From NCBI GenBank assembly GCA_037043455.1, contig JAWPHD010000135.1, positions 124,001 through 188,000 of the forward strand: 64,000 nucleotides of DNA, written 5' to 3'. Each line of letters begins with the position of its first letter. Position 1 is the first letter of the stretch. The position numbers were made by a program, and so were the translations under genes. The notes under the pieces are model-generated. The model searched no databases, was not told the origin of the DNA, and saw nothing but the letters and a program-made list of their open reading frames with translations. Positions 52,090 through 62,993 of this stretch are shown in pieces. The DNA is from Cyrtodaria siliqua (lineage: Eukaryota > Mollusca > Bivalvia > Adapedonta > Hiatellidae).

Positions 52090-54118
52090 AGACCACATAT
52101 CTTGTTTCACTAGTGCACGCATGGTAAACATTCGCTCCATTACCAAAAGGAGAACAATGGAAATTGAGCGAAAGCCACTTCCGAGAATGAGCGAAAGCGC
52201 GGCTTTCATCAACAAACGTGAGCATGATCTACTTTTATTTCTTTTAACAAGAACAACAGAGATATTTTCAAAAATCGGGGAATGTGTTTCCGTGTAGACA
52301 TATTTATACTTCATGTAGAGTACAATTTCGACTTTTAAAAGTGTAAATTATAGCGGCTAGAACTTTGCTCCTGTCAATAGTTGGTGCAGGTTTCTCCACG
52401 GATCACACTTTCAACTTGTTTTTGGAACCTATTTGCATATTACCGAATACCGCCCATAACTTGCTTATGCCCTAAATGTGAATGCTGAAGTTTTAATCCG
52501 AGTGATTTTTGGTCAATTTTCTAGAGGTAGGGGAGCGAACGAGCTGGGGTAGAGCGAACGTCAGAGTGGACGCCTGTTTAATTCCACAAGCAACATACTT
52601 CGAAAATATCGATTCCAAAGCAGTTGCGTCATGAAGCGATGCTTTTTGTAGATTTTATTACCGTTTCTTCGCCCAAAATGCATTTAGCAGGGGATTAGGT
52701 GTCACTGTATGTGTTTGCGGCACCAACTTACTTTGGAAATGAGCTATTTTACATCGTTAAAAGTTAGGTTAATTATGTTTGATGATCTAACAAACGATAC
52801 ATTTCTGACACATACACGTCTCCGATATTCCTTTCAGGTCCAGTTTTGCCTCAAACCTGAACAAAATTGCTCATAGTTGATATTGATTTTTGTTTTCCTA
52901 ATATAAATTATGTACAACTTTTTGAGATGCTTTATAAGATTGGTAGAATTAGGTAGAATTATCAAATTAACACATTTCTCAACTACATTCAATTATTACT
53001 GGAAAAACTCACTTTGGTTCAGGTTATACCAAATTAATCCGTTGGTTATCAGTATTTCTTCATTTCTACCTCGTTGACGTTCGCTCTACCCCCGGCTCGT
53101 TCGCTCCCCTACCTCAAGAACATTGACCATACATCACTTAGATTAAAACTTCATCTCGACCGTGAGGCCTCGCCCAACCCGTGCCCGTACCAGTCCCGCT
53201 TCGTACTCCAGCCCAAACGTCCCAGTCCTTTAAGGCCTCACACCACTATTATCTCCATTGAATACCCGTGACCTACAGATGAAGTAGGTAGATAAAAAAG
53301 ACAAGTTCGCTTTTATACATTTTACAGGATACATTGATTTCAAATTATCTCTAATCTACAGCATTTTAGGAAGAGATCACAGAAAAATGCATGTTGATAT
53401 AGATTTCTAGCTAATTCAGCCTCATTTTACACATCATGGGTCTAATCACCACGCCGTTGTATTTTTGTCTAAACTTTGATAGGAAACATGAAATTAAAAA
53501 AAAAAGTTCAATCTGGTAAATATTTGTTAAATGTGTTTTAAATTACAGATATTGTATCAATGAAGAATTTAAGCATACATACATGTTGTACAATATGTTT
53601 ATCTCTGTGCCACGAACAAAAACATTACAATGGGACCCTATGGAAAATTAATTGTGGTATGAGACCTAAAGCCAATCCGTTTTCCGAAGTTACGGATCTA
53701 ACACATTTAGTGCATAAGCAACTTATGGGCGGTATGCGAGTGATTTTCACCATCGAGATACTTCCTGAATGCAAATAGGTTCCAAAACAAGTTGAATGTG
53801 TGATCCGTCTAGAAACCTGCACCAACTAACGACAGGAGAAAAGTTCTAGCCGCTATAATTTACACTTTTAAAAGACAAAATTATATTCTAAATAAAGTAT
53901 AAATAAGCCTACACGGAATCCCATTTCCTGATTTTTGAGAAAATCTCTGTTGTTTTTGTTAAAAGAAATAACAGTAGATCTTACTCACGTTTGTTGATGA
54001 AAGTCGCGCTTTCGCTCATTCTCGGAAGTGGCTTTCGCTCAATTTTCATTGTTCTCTTGTTGGTTGTGGAGCGAATGTTTACCAGGCGTGTAGTGGTATG
54101 TGAATATGTTTGTGGTCG
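52090..54118. mobile_element. Long fold-back element, arms about 390 bp
   Basis: The left arm (GTAAACATTCGCTCCATTAC, GAGCGAAAGCCACTTCCGAG, CTTTTAAAAGTGTAAATTAT, AGCGGCTAGAACTTTGCTCC, AAACTTG.. to CCGCCCATAACTTGCTTATG at 52455) is mirrored by 53715-54118, roughly 85% identical. A second inverted-repeat element sits between them. GAGCGAA/TTCGCTC occurs in both outer and inner arms. Frames at 52060-52314 and 53560-53825, on both strands, lie partly in the arms and have no motif. No transposase. Confidence 0.82.
52523..53115. mobile_element. Nested inverted-repeat element, 40-bp ends
   Basis: GAGGTAGGGGAGCGAACGAG, C(T/C)GGGG(G)TAGAGCGAACGTCA at 52523-52563 is mirrored at 53075-53115. The interior is AT-rich. 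The GC-rich stretch just beyond (53160-53245) carries GTGAGGCCT and AGGCCTCAC as an inverted pair, and the small frame 53074-53271 spans it without a recognisable product. Confidence 0.82.
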
Positions 54119-54139
54119 AAATCGCATTGAGTGATTATA

Positions 54140-54300
54140 ATACATACTGATAAGGGAGATACTTTAGATGCAACACAATAAAGAGAATAAAGTAGCAGAC
54201 TCGGTTTTATTGAGTCTGTTCACGAGAGGTAAGGTTGACGCAACACATATCACGCCCCTAGCATAGGTTTAAGCGGTAATCTACTTCAAAACCATCTAAA
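54140..54300 (-). mobile_element. Family B repeat
   Basis: ACTGATAAGGGAGATACTTT, AAAGTAGCAGACTCGGTTTT, ATTGAGTCTGTTCACGAGAG, GTAAGGTTGACGCAACACAT, ATCACGCCCCTAGCATAGGT, TTAAGCGGTAATCTACTTC. The first stem is perfect, the second weakened. Confidence 0.72.
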
Positions 54301-54536
54301 TTAAACCAACACTAAAGGGTGTATTTTCATTAGTATTGGAAACAACACACAAACACAACAACAAATAAAAAATAAACTGTGATGAACTTTAAGGAAAAGT
54401 AGTCTATCAATATAACCAATAAAGTCAGAATATACGATAAACTTCAAAACATAAGGGGAAAGGCATTGCGCTAGTGCGATGGTCAATGTAAACCATTAGG
54501 GCATATCCATCCAATAGAATGTTTAAATGCAACATG

Positions 54537-55168
54537 GAAAACACGCACCATTACGTCGTGCCGCCTTAATTCCATTAAGTGATGGGAAAGCGTATATTAG
54601 CAGGATTTTATAACGGATATTTCAGCAATAAAACACGTTTAATATGGGGTATGAAAGTTAATACTCGGACCACGTAAGGCATGATAACAAAGCGTTGTTA
54701 CATTATTTGAAGTCAATGTAGTCACTGTAGTGCAAGCATATGGGATTTTGCTTAATTTCTACGCATTAGCGGATCTGTCCAACCCAATTTGAGACCATTC
54801 TAAATGACCGATAGGATATCTAGAAAGTCAAATTTACAATACTTGTTATGCTCATTAACTCATTTCATTTATTTTTCCAGTTTAACCTGCATACGCCTTA
54901 ACAGTAATGAGGTCACGTTTTTGACGGTTTAACGGCATCTGTCAGATGTGCGACGCGTTACGCACCACAATGTCTGTAGATGATATTTTGTCTATAGAGG
55001 ATATTTTTTCGATTATCATGATTATAGCAATCCGAAACCGGTCGCTTATTTATTTTCCCCGAACATTAATATGCCATCATTATAATGCTTTCGTCTAATA
55101 TTTGGGTGTTCATTTTTGCATATTTGTAATTTAATAAACAGTAAATAAGCTAATATACGCTTTCCCAT
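54537..55168. mobile_element. Inverted-end element related to 8.1 kb
   Basis: GATGGGAAAGCGTATATTAG (54586) and its inverse CTAATATACGCTTTCCCATC (55151) lie about 570 bp apart. The left end repeats the 8068-8160 sequence, then rejoins it at ATGGGGTATGAAAGTTAAT. The left end has a TTAA (54580). The right end joins family A directly. Confidence 0.65.
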
Positions 55169-55169
55169 C

Positions 55170-55265
55170 GCCTTCTTGTTTGTCTGTTTGCGTGTTTGTT
55201 TCTGTGTTTTGTGGTTGACTGTCCTCCATGAATGCTACTTTCCCTGTCCGATCTTTTTATATTTC
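55170..55265 (+). mobile_element. Family A terminus
   Basis: GCCTTCTTGTTTGTCTGTTT, GCGTGTTTGTTTCTGTGTTT, TGTGGTTGACTGTCCTCCAT and GAATGCTACTTTCCCTGTCC are almost identical to 4365-4460, including the GCCTTCTTG start. Confidence 0.75.
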
Positions 55266-55384
55266 TTGTTTGGCATTGGCTTTTGCTGAAAATCATTATT
55301 GTGCTTACAATTGGGAGTCAATTTACCTCAACCACTATTGATACATAGTTTATGCATTTCGTCTAGTCAATGTGTCAGTAGTGT

Positions 55385-55592
55385 TATTATTTACTGGTCC
55401 GTTGGGATCAGCAAGCCCATTCTGTGTTGCAGTAGAATATCGCTTAAGCCGGTGCTAGGAGGGTGAGAGGTGTTGCATCTTATAATTACCTCTCATAAAC
55501 AGACTCAATAAAACCGAATCTGCTACTTTTCTCTCTTGTTTGTTTTTGTTGCTTCCAAATAATCACCTTTTCAGTATTTATTTACATTATAT
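55385..55592 (+). mobile_element. Family B repeat, forward
   Basis: ACTGGTCCGTTGGGATCAGC, GTAGAATATCGCTTAAGCCG, GTGCTAGGAGGGTGAGAGGT, TACCTCTCATAAACAGACTC, AATAAAACCGAATCTGCTAC, TTTTCAGTATTTATTT. The second stem is perfect (GAGAGGT/ACCTCTC) and the first keeps pairing through a G-U (GAATCTG against CAGACTC). Confidence 0.75.
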
Positions 55593-56059
55593 GAGTAAAT
55601 TGAATCAGTATTTCACATTCTACGATGAACTAAATTATAATATAATATGAATTAGGGATTGTTATGATAGATTTATGAAATTATTTACTATGCAACTATT
55701 ATACCTTTGCATATATTATTTCTTAAAATTGATATAGCCAGTAAAGTAGACAAGAACTCCGAACGGGAAGTGCACGCCTTCTCCGAAATAATTTCAACGT
55801 TAGTATTATTTTAATTTTCTGATATATCTATAATCTTCAATAAATCCTCCATGAAGGGAAGTACTATTAAAACTTCAAATTGTTACCCTTTTGTTCAATA
55901 TTTTAACCTTTTTAAGAGGAGATATTTCACGAAACACGTATGCCACGTCAGTTGTGTATGTACGTAACGAAAGTTATGGCACCGTCTTGGATGCGCTTCT
56001 TACTAAAACTAAAATGTTACATTACACCCAAAATGTACTTTACTACCAAGCTTTCAAAG

Positions 56060-56602
56060 ATCTTCTATACATGCATACTATGCTAACAACAAATGGATCT
56101 GACACTGAGCAGGGAGAAAATAGAGATTTTAGAAACTTAGGTGAAAACTGAAGAAAGTCATGTATACACCGATTTGTACGTAAAACAGTTTATAAACAGC
56201 TATATTTGAACAACACCTCTTGTCACCCAACACATACAGAAAAATCTCTAGCATATGGTTTAGATATAAGTAGGTGAAACAGAGAATGGCTATATCAAGC
56301 ATAGACAATATCTGAAAATTCAGTTGAGGAAGCGATGATACAGCGGCAGAGACTTAGAACAGCAATTAAAAAGGTTGGATTCCACTCGTTATGAAATAGT
56401 AGACTCAAAAAGACTGCCAGACGTGGGGGATATTTTTTCAGAACACAATGCACTATATAAATCGGAACGTATGGTGGAAGTAAACAGAGATCAACCCATG
56501 GTAGCGTTCAGGCGAGGCAGGAATTTGTGTGATACATTGGTTCACGGGAAAACAAATAGAGCAATTTCTACATCAACGCCTAAATGTAAATGTAAGGTTT
56601 GA
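56060..56602 (+). pseudogene. Penelope-like reverse-transcriptase fragment
   Basis: Translations across stops and shifts give SHVYTDLYVK, then TSCHPTHTEKSLAYGL in another frame, GYIKHRQYLKIQLRKR, DLEQQLKRLDSTRYEI and finally an open frame (56375-56602) with PMVAFRRGRNLCDTLVHG. In Penelope-like retroelements a TDLY.KPTD..SCHP..H...S block follows the RT core, and a PM(V/I)A(F/Y)RR..NL.D.LV block lies between RT and the GIY-YIG nuclease. The RT active site and nuclease are not found. The upstream frame 55891-56151 (86 codons) may be part of it but I recognise nothing in it. Confidence 0.6.
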
Positions 56603-56733
56603 TAAATACTTCAAAATGGTCACATTTCTGTGACTGTTGGATGTATAGACAATTAATGGTATATCTTTGGATAAGAAAGTTTGGTATTAATGTACATTTT
56701 GGGTGTAATTTAAAGTTGTAGTGATACATAGAG

Positions 56734-56875
56734 GATCTTACATTAGCGACTGTGTATTATTGATTTTGATAAACGAGTTGGATAAAATAATATGATACGA
56801 GGCTCTGCCGAGTATCTTAACTGTTTATCCAACGAGTTTATTAAAGTCATTAATACACAGTCACGAATGTAAGAT
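56734..56875. mobile_element. Family F hairpin MITE, 53-bp arms
   Basis: ATCTTACATTAGCGACTGTG, TATTATTGATTTTGATAAAC, GAGTTGGATAAA is mirrored by TTTATCCAACGAGTTTATTA, AAGTCATTAATACACAGTCA and CGAATGTAAGAT. The loop is itself a hairpin (GATACGAGGC-TCT-GCCGAGTATC). Preceded by ATAGAGG and followed by TCTTTTTTAT, as in the 46.2-kb copy. Confidence 0.88.
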
Positions 56876-56882
56876 TCTTTTT

Positions 56883-57650
56883 TATAATATAGTCACACCT
56901 ACGACGTGATAGTTTCACTTTAATGTTGTCAATTTACCAACCATGTATACGGCGGCAATTTGTAAGAAAAATCATGACGTCGTGTTATTGTTTTTATGAG
57001 GTCAGCTGCTTTGATTCTTACGGATGGCGGGAGATGTACAGTACTGGTTCTACCCTCTGCCTCCACCACAAAAAAAATCGATCGTTATATATAACCTGAC
57101 ATGTGTTGAAAATGACGTAAAACACCATACAAACAAACAAAAAAACAGTTTTACGCGGCTGTAACGCATTCGCCCTACAAATAATGCGACACCTTATAGA
57201 CCTAATAAATTCAAAGTGCATTCAAATAAGGATAAATATTTAAGGTGTCTGATCGTATCGATGATATACCATGCAAATAAATGGGATTAAATGTTTTACT
57301 TACACAATTTGGTTTGGTCTTCATTTGCATCTGTGTATTACAAAAAATAAATCATGGCTTTATTACACTCCCAGAAGCCAAGTTCTTTGATAAAATGGCA
57401 TATTTTAGACTGTTGTGAATTGTGGCGAGTTCGTGTAACCACATAACGATTGTGGATTAAGAGTATTCAGAGTGTCGAAAAGTGGTTATTTATTGTAATA
57501 AGTATCATCACTTTTCTTAAAGCTCTTAAAATGTATGTGGATAGATTTTTTAATATTTTCATATATTCTGAAGAGAAACTCAATAATTTTAGGAATAACA
57601 TTATCTATAAGACCACATCTAAATTCATAATATAAAGTATGACGATATGC
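56883..57650. other. Nothing recognised
   Basis: AT-rich unique sequence; frames at 57018-57221 (minus) and 57450-57635 (plus) without motifs. Confidence 0.4.
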
Positions 57651-57654
57651 AAAT

Positions 57655-57965
57655 ATGTGACCACTGGGGCGGGGCCAAACATATACCCATGGTCATTTTT
57701 TTAACATATGTGATAGCGGTCTATAAGCATATGCTACCTACCAAAAATAAGACCTCTAGCTCTTCAGTATAATTTCAGAGAAGACGTTTTTGTTAAAGAT
57801 GTCCTACATAACTCAATGAAAAGCTCTAGCCCCCCGGGCTGGACTAAATTTGACGCCAGAGTCACCATTTTAAAGAAACTTGGTAAATAGGCCTAATATT
57901 TTGATACATGCAACATATTATATTTTTTGCTCTTGTAGTTTCAGAGAAGAATTTTTCTTTTTTTA
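57655..57965. repeat. Two decayed units of a bivalve 'GGGGC..AGAGAAGA' repeat
   Basis: Each unit runs from a GGGG(C)-rich block (CCACTGGGGCGGGGCCAAAC; CCCCCCGGGCTGGACTAAAT) through TGGTAGGTAGC/TGGTAAATAGG-type sequence to a CTC(T)TGTAGTTTCAGAGAAGA-type end. Units are about 160 bp. A similar piece lies in the loop of the 23.7-kb fold-back. I recognise this type from bivalve genomes. Confidence 0.55.
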
Positions 57966-58447
57966 AAGAAACATGGATTTTATTTTAAAGGTGGAAATAA
58001 CTCTAACAACAGGAAACAGTTACCGTGTTGGCACAGATATCAGTATTTTCGTTTGTTATTTTAATCGCAAATAGTCAGATTTTGTTTTATTGATGTAATT
58101 TATTATAACAGGAATTTCATGTAAAAGATCAAGTTTTCAATTTAAACAGGACCTAACAGATAACACAATAAGAAATAGTACCCTAGAGAAATTGAAATGA
58201 ATACTTGTTATGACCGCGTCATGTATTTTCAAAATTTTCATTATTTCTAAGATAATAAAAGCATGCCATTAATAGGCTGGGACCCAAGCCTGAACAAAAA
58301 CGAAAACGTTAACCCGGGAAGATATATAACTGATTTGTTAAATATTAACAGATGGGGGTCTTGCATATATGTAACCACTGTATGGACTTCTGGCATACTT
58401 TGCATTTCGTAACAGCATCGCGACTTCTACGGCAACACATTCGTACC
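57966..58447. other. Nothing recognised
   Basis: AT-rich unique sequence. Confidence 0.4.
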
Positions 58448-58740
58448 ACAAATGAGATATAGGGTCCTATAGAAACCACAGCATCCGAACGCAATGGCAT
58501 CGTAGGTCCAAACTGTACTGCAAACAAGGACTTGATAATACAATGAAAGAGACAAAAAACATCAGAAAGGGTGGTGAAGACAGGGTTACCGACTTGGAAC
58601 GGTCAGTAGGCAATAAGGCCTACTGGTTAGCTTGAATCGATTTTATATGCGCACAATCCGCGCTATTGTCCTGTCTTCAGCGCCCAAATGGACAAGACAG
58701 TGTAAAGAAAACTACATCTCATCAAAAGGAATTCCAAGCC
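58448..58740 (-). mobile_element. Family D retroelement 3' UTR, copy 3
   Basis: Shares AATGAGATATAGGGTCCTAT, TCGTAGGTCCAAACTGTACT, the CAGTAGGC/GCCTACTG hairpin and CCTGTCTTCAGCGCCC with copies 1 and 2, and is truncated just after CATCAAAAGGAATTC. All three copies begin at the same base, which fixes the 3' terminus. Confidence 0.85.
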
Positions 58741-59204
58741 ATTATATGAAAATCTCTGAACAAAGAGTCAAAGGAAAATAAAGAAATTTGCACACGTCCT
58801 TTTTGGCAAATACAGTTCCAGTGTTTGAAACCTGTGTATATGTGTACATGAAGTATCAAACTACCGATTCAAGACCTGATTACGTGACATTTTACTCTAA
58901 TTTTAACAAGAGTTATGGACCTTTTATGAATTTTGTTCTGTCCTGAACCAGGGATTTTGCGAATTTCTTGTGTTCACAATAACTTTAGTAAATGGTTTCC
59001 GGTTTCCACTAAATGTTGTATGGTGTGAAGCCTTATTATCGGAGGAAATAACTGAGATATTAGGCAAAATAGTTCAAATTGTGATATATAGCATAGTGGT
59101 TGGCAGAATGATCGTCTAGAGCCTGACCCACTTCATTTTCACCTTATTTCAAAATGGTCACGCATTTTCAAAATGGCCGCCAAAATGGTAAAAGGTTATT
59201 GTAT
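58741..59204. other. Nothing recognised
   Basis: Unique sequence with CATTTTCAAAATGGCCGCCA at 59163, a widespread low-information motif. No gene. Confidence 0.35.
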
Positions 59205-59305
59205 AATGGTTCAAGGCAATAACAACTTCTTTGCATGTTGGTTCAAGACAATAAAATAACTTATTTACATGTTGGTTCAAGACAATAACATAACTTGTGT
59301 GCTTG
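59205..59305. repeat. 33-38-bp minisatellite, three units
   Basis: TGGTTCAAG(G/A)CAATAA(C/A), then (A)TAACTT(A/C/G)T.., (T)ACATG is repeated three times (starts near 59208, 59240 and 59272) with about 15% divergence. Confidence 0.8.
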
Positions 59306-59769
59306 TCTCACAGAGGATTGATTCAGCTATACAAATCAAGTACAGCTACTATTCAATTATATCTGTCAAGCAAGTCCGAAACACCAACGTTGTGTATCGA
59401 TATAAACAAAATGAATGAATTTCTTTTTTCGATATTTTAGTATATGTCACACTCGGCAGTGTGATATCGGAGAGTTTTTTCGAGCATGAAAATCAGTAAA
59501 TGCCACCCTAAATGGAAAATTCAAGATATATTGAGACCAACGTTTGAGTCGTACTATCGAAAATAAAACAAGATCGACATCGCAATTGACACATATTTGA
59601 GTGATACGTTGACAAGTTAAGTAGTACAAGGGATACCAGAGGTTCAGGTATTAGGATAAATGTTTTAGATTCAAGCAAAGTACTTGTTAACTGTCAAAAC
59701 ATTTACGATTATCTCGAAATAGAACTGAAATGTGTTTGCTAATCACAAAATCAGTCGTAGGCATGTTTA

Positions 59770-60575
59770 ACAAAGCCAATTGTTGTAACAGCAGATGAAC
59801 AAAAAGCAATATATGTGTCTATTGAGAAAGATAAAACGTGCATCATGTAACCACGTAGTGGCTGACACACAAATAAGTATCCGTGGAAAACATAAATTTA
59901 AGAATGGGTGTAGGGAAATTATAATGTCCAGCTCTGAGACTGACGTAGTTGTCATTAAAGCGCCTTAAGAACTTTGGAATATATAAGCTTTGGATTGCCT
60001 GTGGAAGAGGGAAGGATTTAAAATGGCTATGAATACATTACACCGTGCTCTAGTTATGTCCAAAGGCCAGAACATCTTCTTTATTTCATGCATTCACATG
60101 TTGCTAAACAGTTGCAACCTTCCACGGGAAAGGGGAAGTATGCATGGCAAACTTGAAACTGCAACAGAAAACAGTGGAAACCTCAGCAACATGCCTAGCG
60201 GTATTGAGGAATCAGATTATGATGCTTTGGGAGAAAAGCGGATGGTAAATGAAACTCTCCATGTTTGTGTATGATTCCCTACCTCGGAGAATTGTTTTTT
60301 GTCTAATCCCCGGGGAATGTCCCCCGGCCCCACCTCAGGTACTGTAAAAGATTGATAGGTGCATATAGGTGCAAAGATCAGTTATACTTTATCCGTTTTA
60401 ATGGATCTGTACATATCCTGGTGACCACTGGAACCATATTGGACAACTTTGTCCCGCGTTTGAGCTATATGTCCGGCATTTCGGCAATATGGTTGTAAGA
60501 AAAGAAACCGTACATGTAGCAGTTGCAAATGCTACCGTGCTACTTCGGCGTGTACAGCGCCATGTAGCTATGCGT
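59770..60575 (+). pseudogene. Multi-copy 'ADT-TDVVV-FHAFT' family protein, C-terminal part
   Basis: A relic in two or three frames. In order: VADTQI (59857), KNGCREIIMSS, ETDVVVI (59935-59955), LWIACGRGKDLKW (59987), SSLFHAFTCC and a stop (about 60076-60108), MKLSMFVYD, then EPYWTTLSRV (60431) and a Cys-rich end YGCKK, CSSCKC, CTAPC to 60575. I recall the block order from a family common in bivalves with EADTR, DTDVLVL, FHAFTGCD and GCKKGC.. CKC blocks. The GCD box is destroyed here (C-C-stop). Acidic spacing of E/D-x-x, D-x-D and G-C-D resembles PIN/FEN nucleases; that link is my inference. The open frame 59990-60274 is one shifted frame of this relic. Confidence 0.6.
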
Positions 60576-60619
60576 GGTAATATGAACAGAATGCAAACTT
60601 GAAAATAGTTTATCAGGAC

Positions 60620-60845
60620 TAAATATAAAAGTAGATTACAATTCGAACAAGAAATCTAGCATTCGGAGAAAACAATCAACCAAATCATACATTAAAAACA
60701 AACAACAATTATAAAGGAAATAGAAGTAAAGCATGCGACACTACAACCATAGCAGAGTTATGACATTTATTGATCCAGTTTTTCCTTTGTTGACTGTCCT
60801 CCTTGAATGCTACATTCCCTGTCCGATCTTTTTATATTTCTTTGT
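60620..60845. mobile_element. Two opposed family A termini
   Basis: 60620-60735 is antisense (GATTACAATTCGAACAAGAA, AGAAAACAATCAACCAAATC, AAACAAACAACAATTATAAA). 60778-60845 is sense (TTGTTGACTGTCCTCCTTGA, ATGCTACATTCCCTGTCCGA, TCTTTTTATATTTCT). Together they form a loose inverted pair. Confidence 0.65.
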
Positions 60846-61694
60846 ATGTATTTTGTATATTTATTTATTGCAGTGTCAAATACATATTTTACAAAATATT
60901 ACATATACAGGACATATAGGTAACATAAAATGTACATATATAAAGCATCTAAGCAACATTGAGCAAAACTGGATATACCCAGCCTAACTTGGCTTACTAG
61001 TCACCATCCTATAATTGCATTACATATATAAAGCAAATTGATATCTGAAATAAGAAAAGTTATATGCATATTTATACAAATATGGTAATATGAGGATCAT
61101 GTGTTCTGTAAACTCAGTGAGATACATATTTAAATAATGTGAAAACAAAAACAATGAAATAATTTAAAAAGTAAATTATAGTGTTGTGTACGTGTGCTTA
61201 TATTTCACCTATAAATATTGTGATTGATACTGATGAATTATTTCTATTTTTTAAAGCATATATTTCTTAAAGCATTTGGATAAAGTGTCCTTAACTTAGT
61301 TTGTCTACCACATACTTTAAATAATCAATAAAGGGTTGATAATTTGGGTACCGCGTTAGCATAGTCAGTAGAACAAAACGCCACTGGAAGATATTATCAG
61401 TCCAAACTTAAGTTTAAGATCATACAAAATAAAAGGCTTAAAATATTGGTAGTATTTTCGTATTTCTATGGGATTTTTTGTGGGTGGGGTATTGATTTAA
61501 TTGGCAATAGCAAAGAGAAAGTAAGTGTGTTCCGTTAATAAGTACATCCGGATATCATTATGTATATTTTAAGACGTATATAACCGCAATTATATGAATA
61601 CCCGAACATCTGATAACCACTACAGAATGTAAAGCATAGATTGAACATATAGTTTGTGGTGGGTGGATTATACAAATATTTTTATTTTGAATAA
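60846..61694. other. No gene; family A scrap
   Basis: AT-rich. 61325-61395 (AAAGGGTTGATAATTTGGGT, ACCGCGTTAGCATAGTCAGT, ACGCCACTGG) is an old antisense family A middle. Nothing else recognised. Confidence 0.4.
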
Positions 61695-62110
61695 ATGCAT
61701 AATCATGCCGATATATCTGTAAAAATTGGATATTTGGCGGCCATCTTGAAAATGATCGAAATTGAATTGGCTCAGGTAATTTTTCATTTGAATATAATAT
61801 GTGCAGGCACTGTGCAAACTGTCATACTTGTATCACAATCTGAACTATTTTCTGCTTATAAGGACTTTGACAATACTGAGCAAAACTGTCACTTGCCTTA
61901 AAGGGTTATTACCCTTGGTTATTGACAAAACATGCACATTTTAGATTCCGATCTTTACATTATTTAGTATGGGACTTTATATAAATATAGACTTTGACAA
62001 GATGACAATGAGCAAAATTGACACCTGCCTTACTGAATTATAGAGAAAAAGCCGATTTCAGCTTTCGTACACAATATTGGTTTCGATTTTTACACAGTGT
62101 GGCGTGTAAC
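61695..62110. repeat. Decayed two-unit direct repeat
   Basis: GACTTTGACAA, TGAGCAAAA(C/T)TG(T)(A)CAC, (T)TGCCTTA recurs at about 61863 and 61991, 128 bp apart, within related sequence. The 68-codon frame at 61695-61901 runs through it and starts with an AAAATGGCGGCC-like block in inverse (ATATTTGGCGGCCATCTTGA). Not a gene. Confidence 0.5.
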
Positions 62111-62556
62111 TTTATGTCAAACGAATTTCAGACATGTTAGACAATTATCAATTTATTGCTCTAAATTCTCGAAAAATACGATTGTCTGATTGTTTCCTAT
62201 TTTCCTTTTTAAATGTAATCAATTACTGTGTAATATTCGAACTAAACAATGAGGATATCGTCCTCTGACTAAGGAGCGTGATTGTTTTCACGATGATAGT
62301 AATAAATAGGATTTGATTTTCCATGCTTTATTAAAGTAATATTATTAAGATCTCGGGTTTGTTTGACAATGAGAACAATTGAGGAGTGGTTTACAAAAGT
62401 ATCGCCCTTGATGCTTGCAAATATTTAAATTTCAGTCTGAGTACAAATCAACTGAGTTCTGATTCTCACCAATATTAAGTTGAAGCTTTTTTGACAATTA
62501 CACTATGTGTACTTGTAACGTAGATAATATTTTTACACATATGGAACTAGTTAGAT

Positions 62557-62880
62557 ATGGCATTACTGTTTATAGCCAAATTGTTGGAATCCCAAATGAG
62601 AACGAAATGTGCACCTCTTGCAGCAGATTTGTTTTTTTATGATAGAGGTTTCATATTTAGTCGTTTACCAGATACGCTTAGGCAGATGAAATCGAAGCCT
62701 TTTCTTATACCTCTTTGTATATGGATGATATATTGGACACTTACAACCCTTAATTTTATACTATGGTTAATACATATACTTTCTTTCCTAAAGAACTTCA
62801 CCTCAACAAAGCTAATATATCTCATAGTTGCTATATCTTCTTTACTCGATTTACATCTCGCGATTGAAACTGAGAAATAA
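62557..62880 (+). pseudogene. Reverse-transcriptase palm fragment with YMDD out of frame
   Basis: The open frame has TKCAPLAADLF (the strand before the active site in this RT group), then GFIFSRLPDTLRQMKSKPF. One base over, the DNA reads SLYMDDILDTYNP, the catalytic YMDD box. A further shift restores a LLDLHLAIETEK-like end that precedes YDKRDDFNF in complete relatives. Two frameshifts within 130 bp make it a pseudogene. It belongs to the same RT type as the family A/D elements by my reading. The minus-strand frame 62637-62909 is its shadow. Confidence 0.65.
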
Positions 62881-62993
62881 TAAGTAAACCCTAAGACAAG
62901 AGAGATCATCAGTTTTGACAGTATTATTTATCCCGACCTTGACGGGGCTTTCTCCGATCAGTTTCTTATGGAGTCCATGCTTCTCAACTTATT

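Noticed and set aside
53560..53825. Possible gene on either strand (72 and 66 codons) at 53.6-53.8 kb
   Set aside because: The frames lie in the right arm of the 52.1-54.1 kb fold-back, overlap each other antisense, and show no motif.
62637..62909. 90-codon minus-strand frame
   Set aside because: Antisense shadow of the RT palm fragment whose YMDD box reads on the plus strand.
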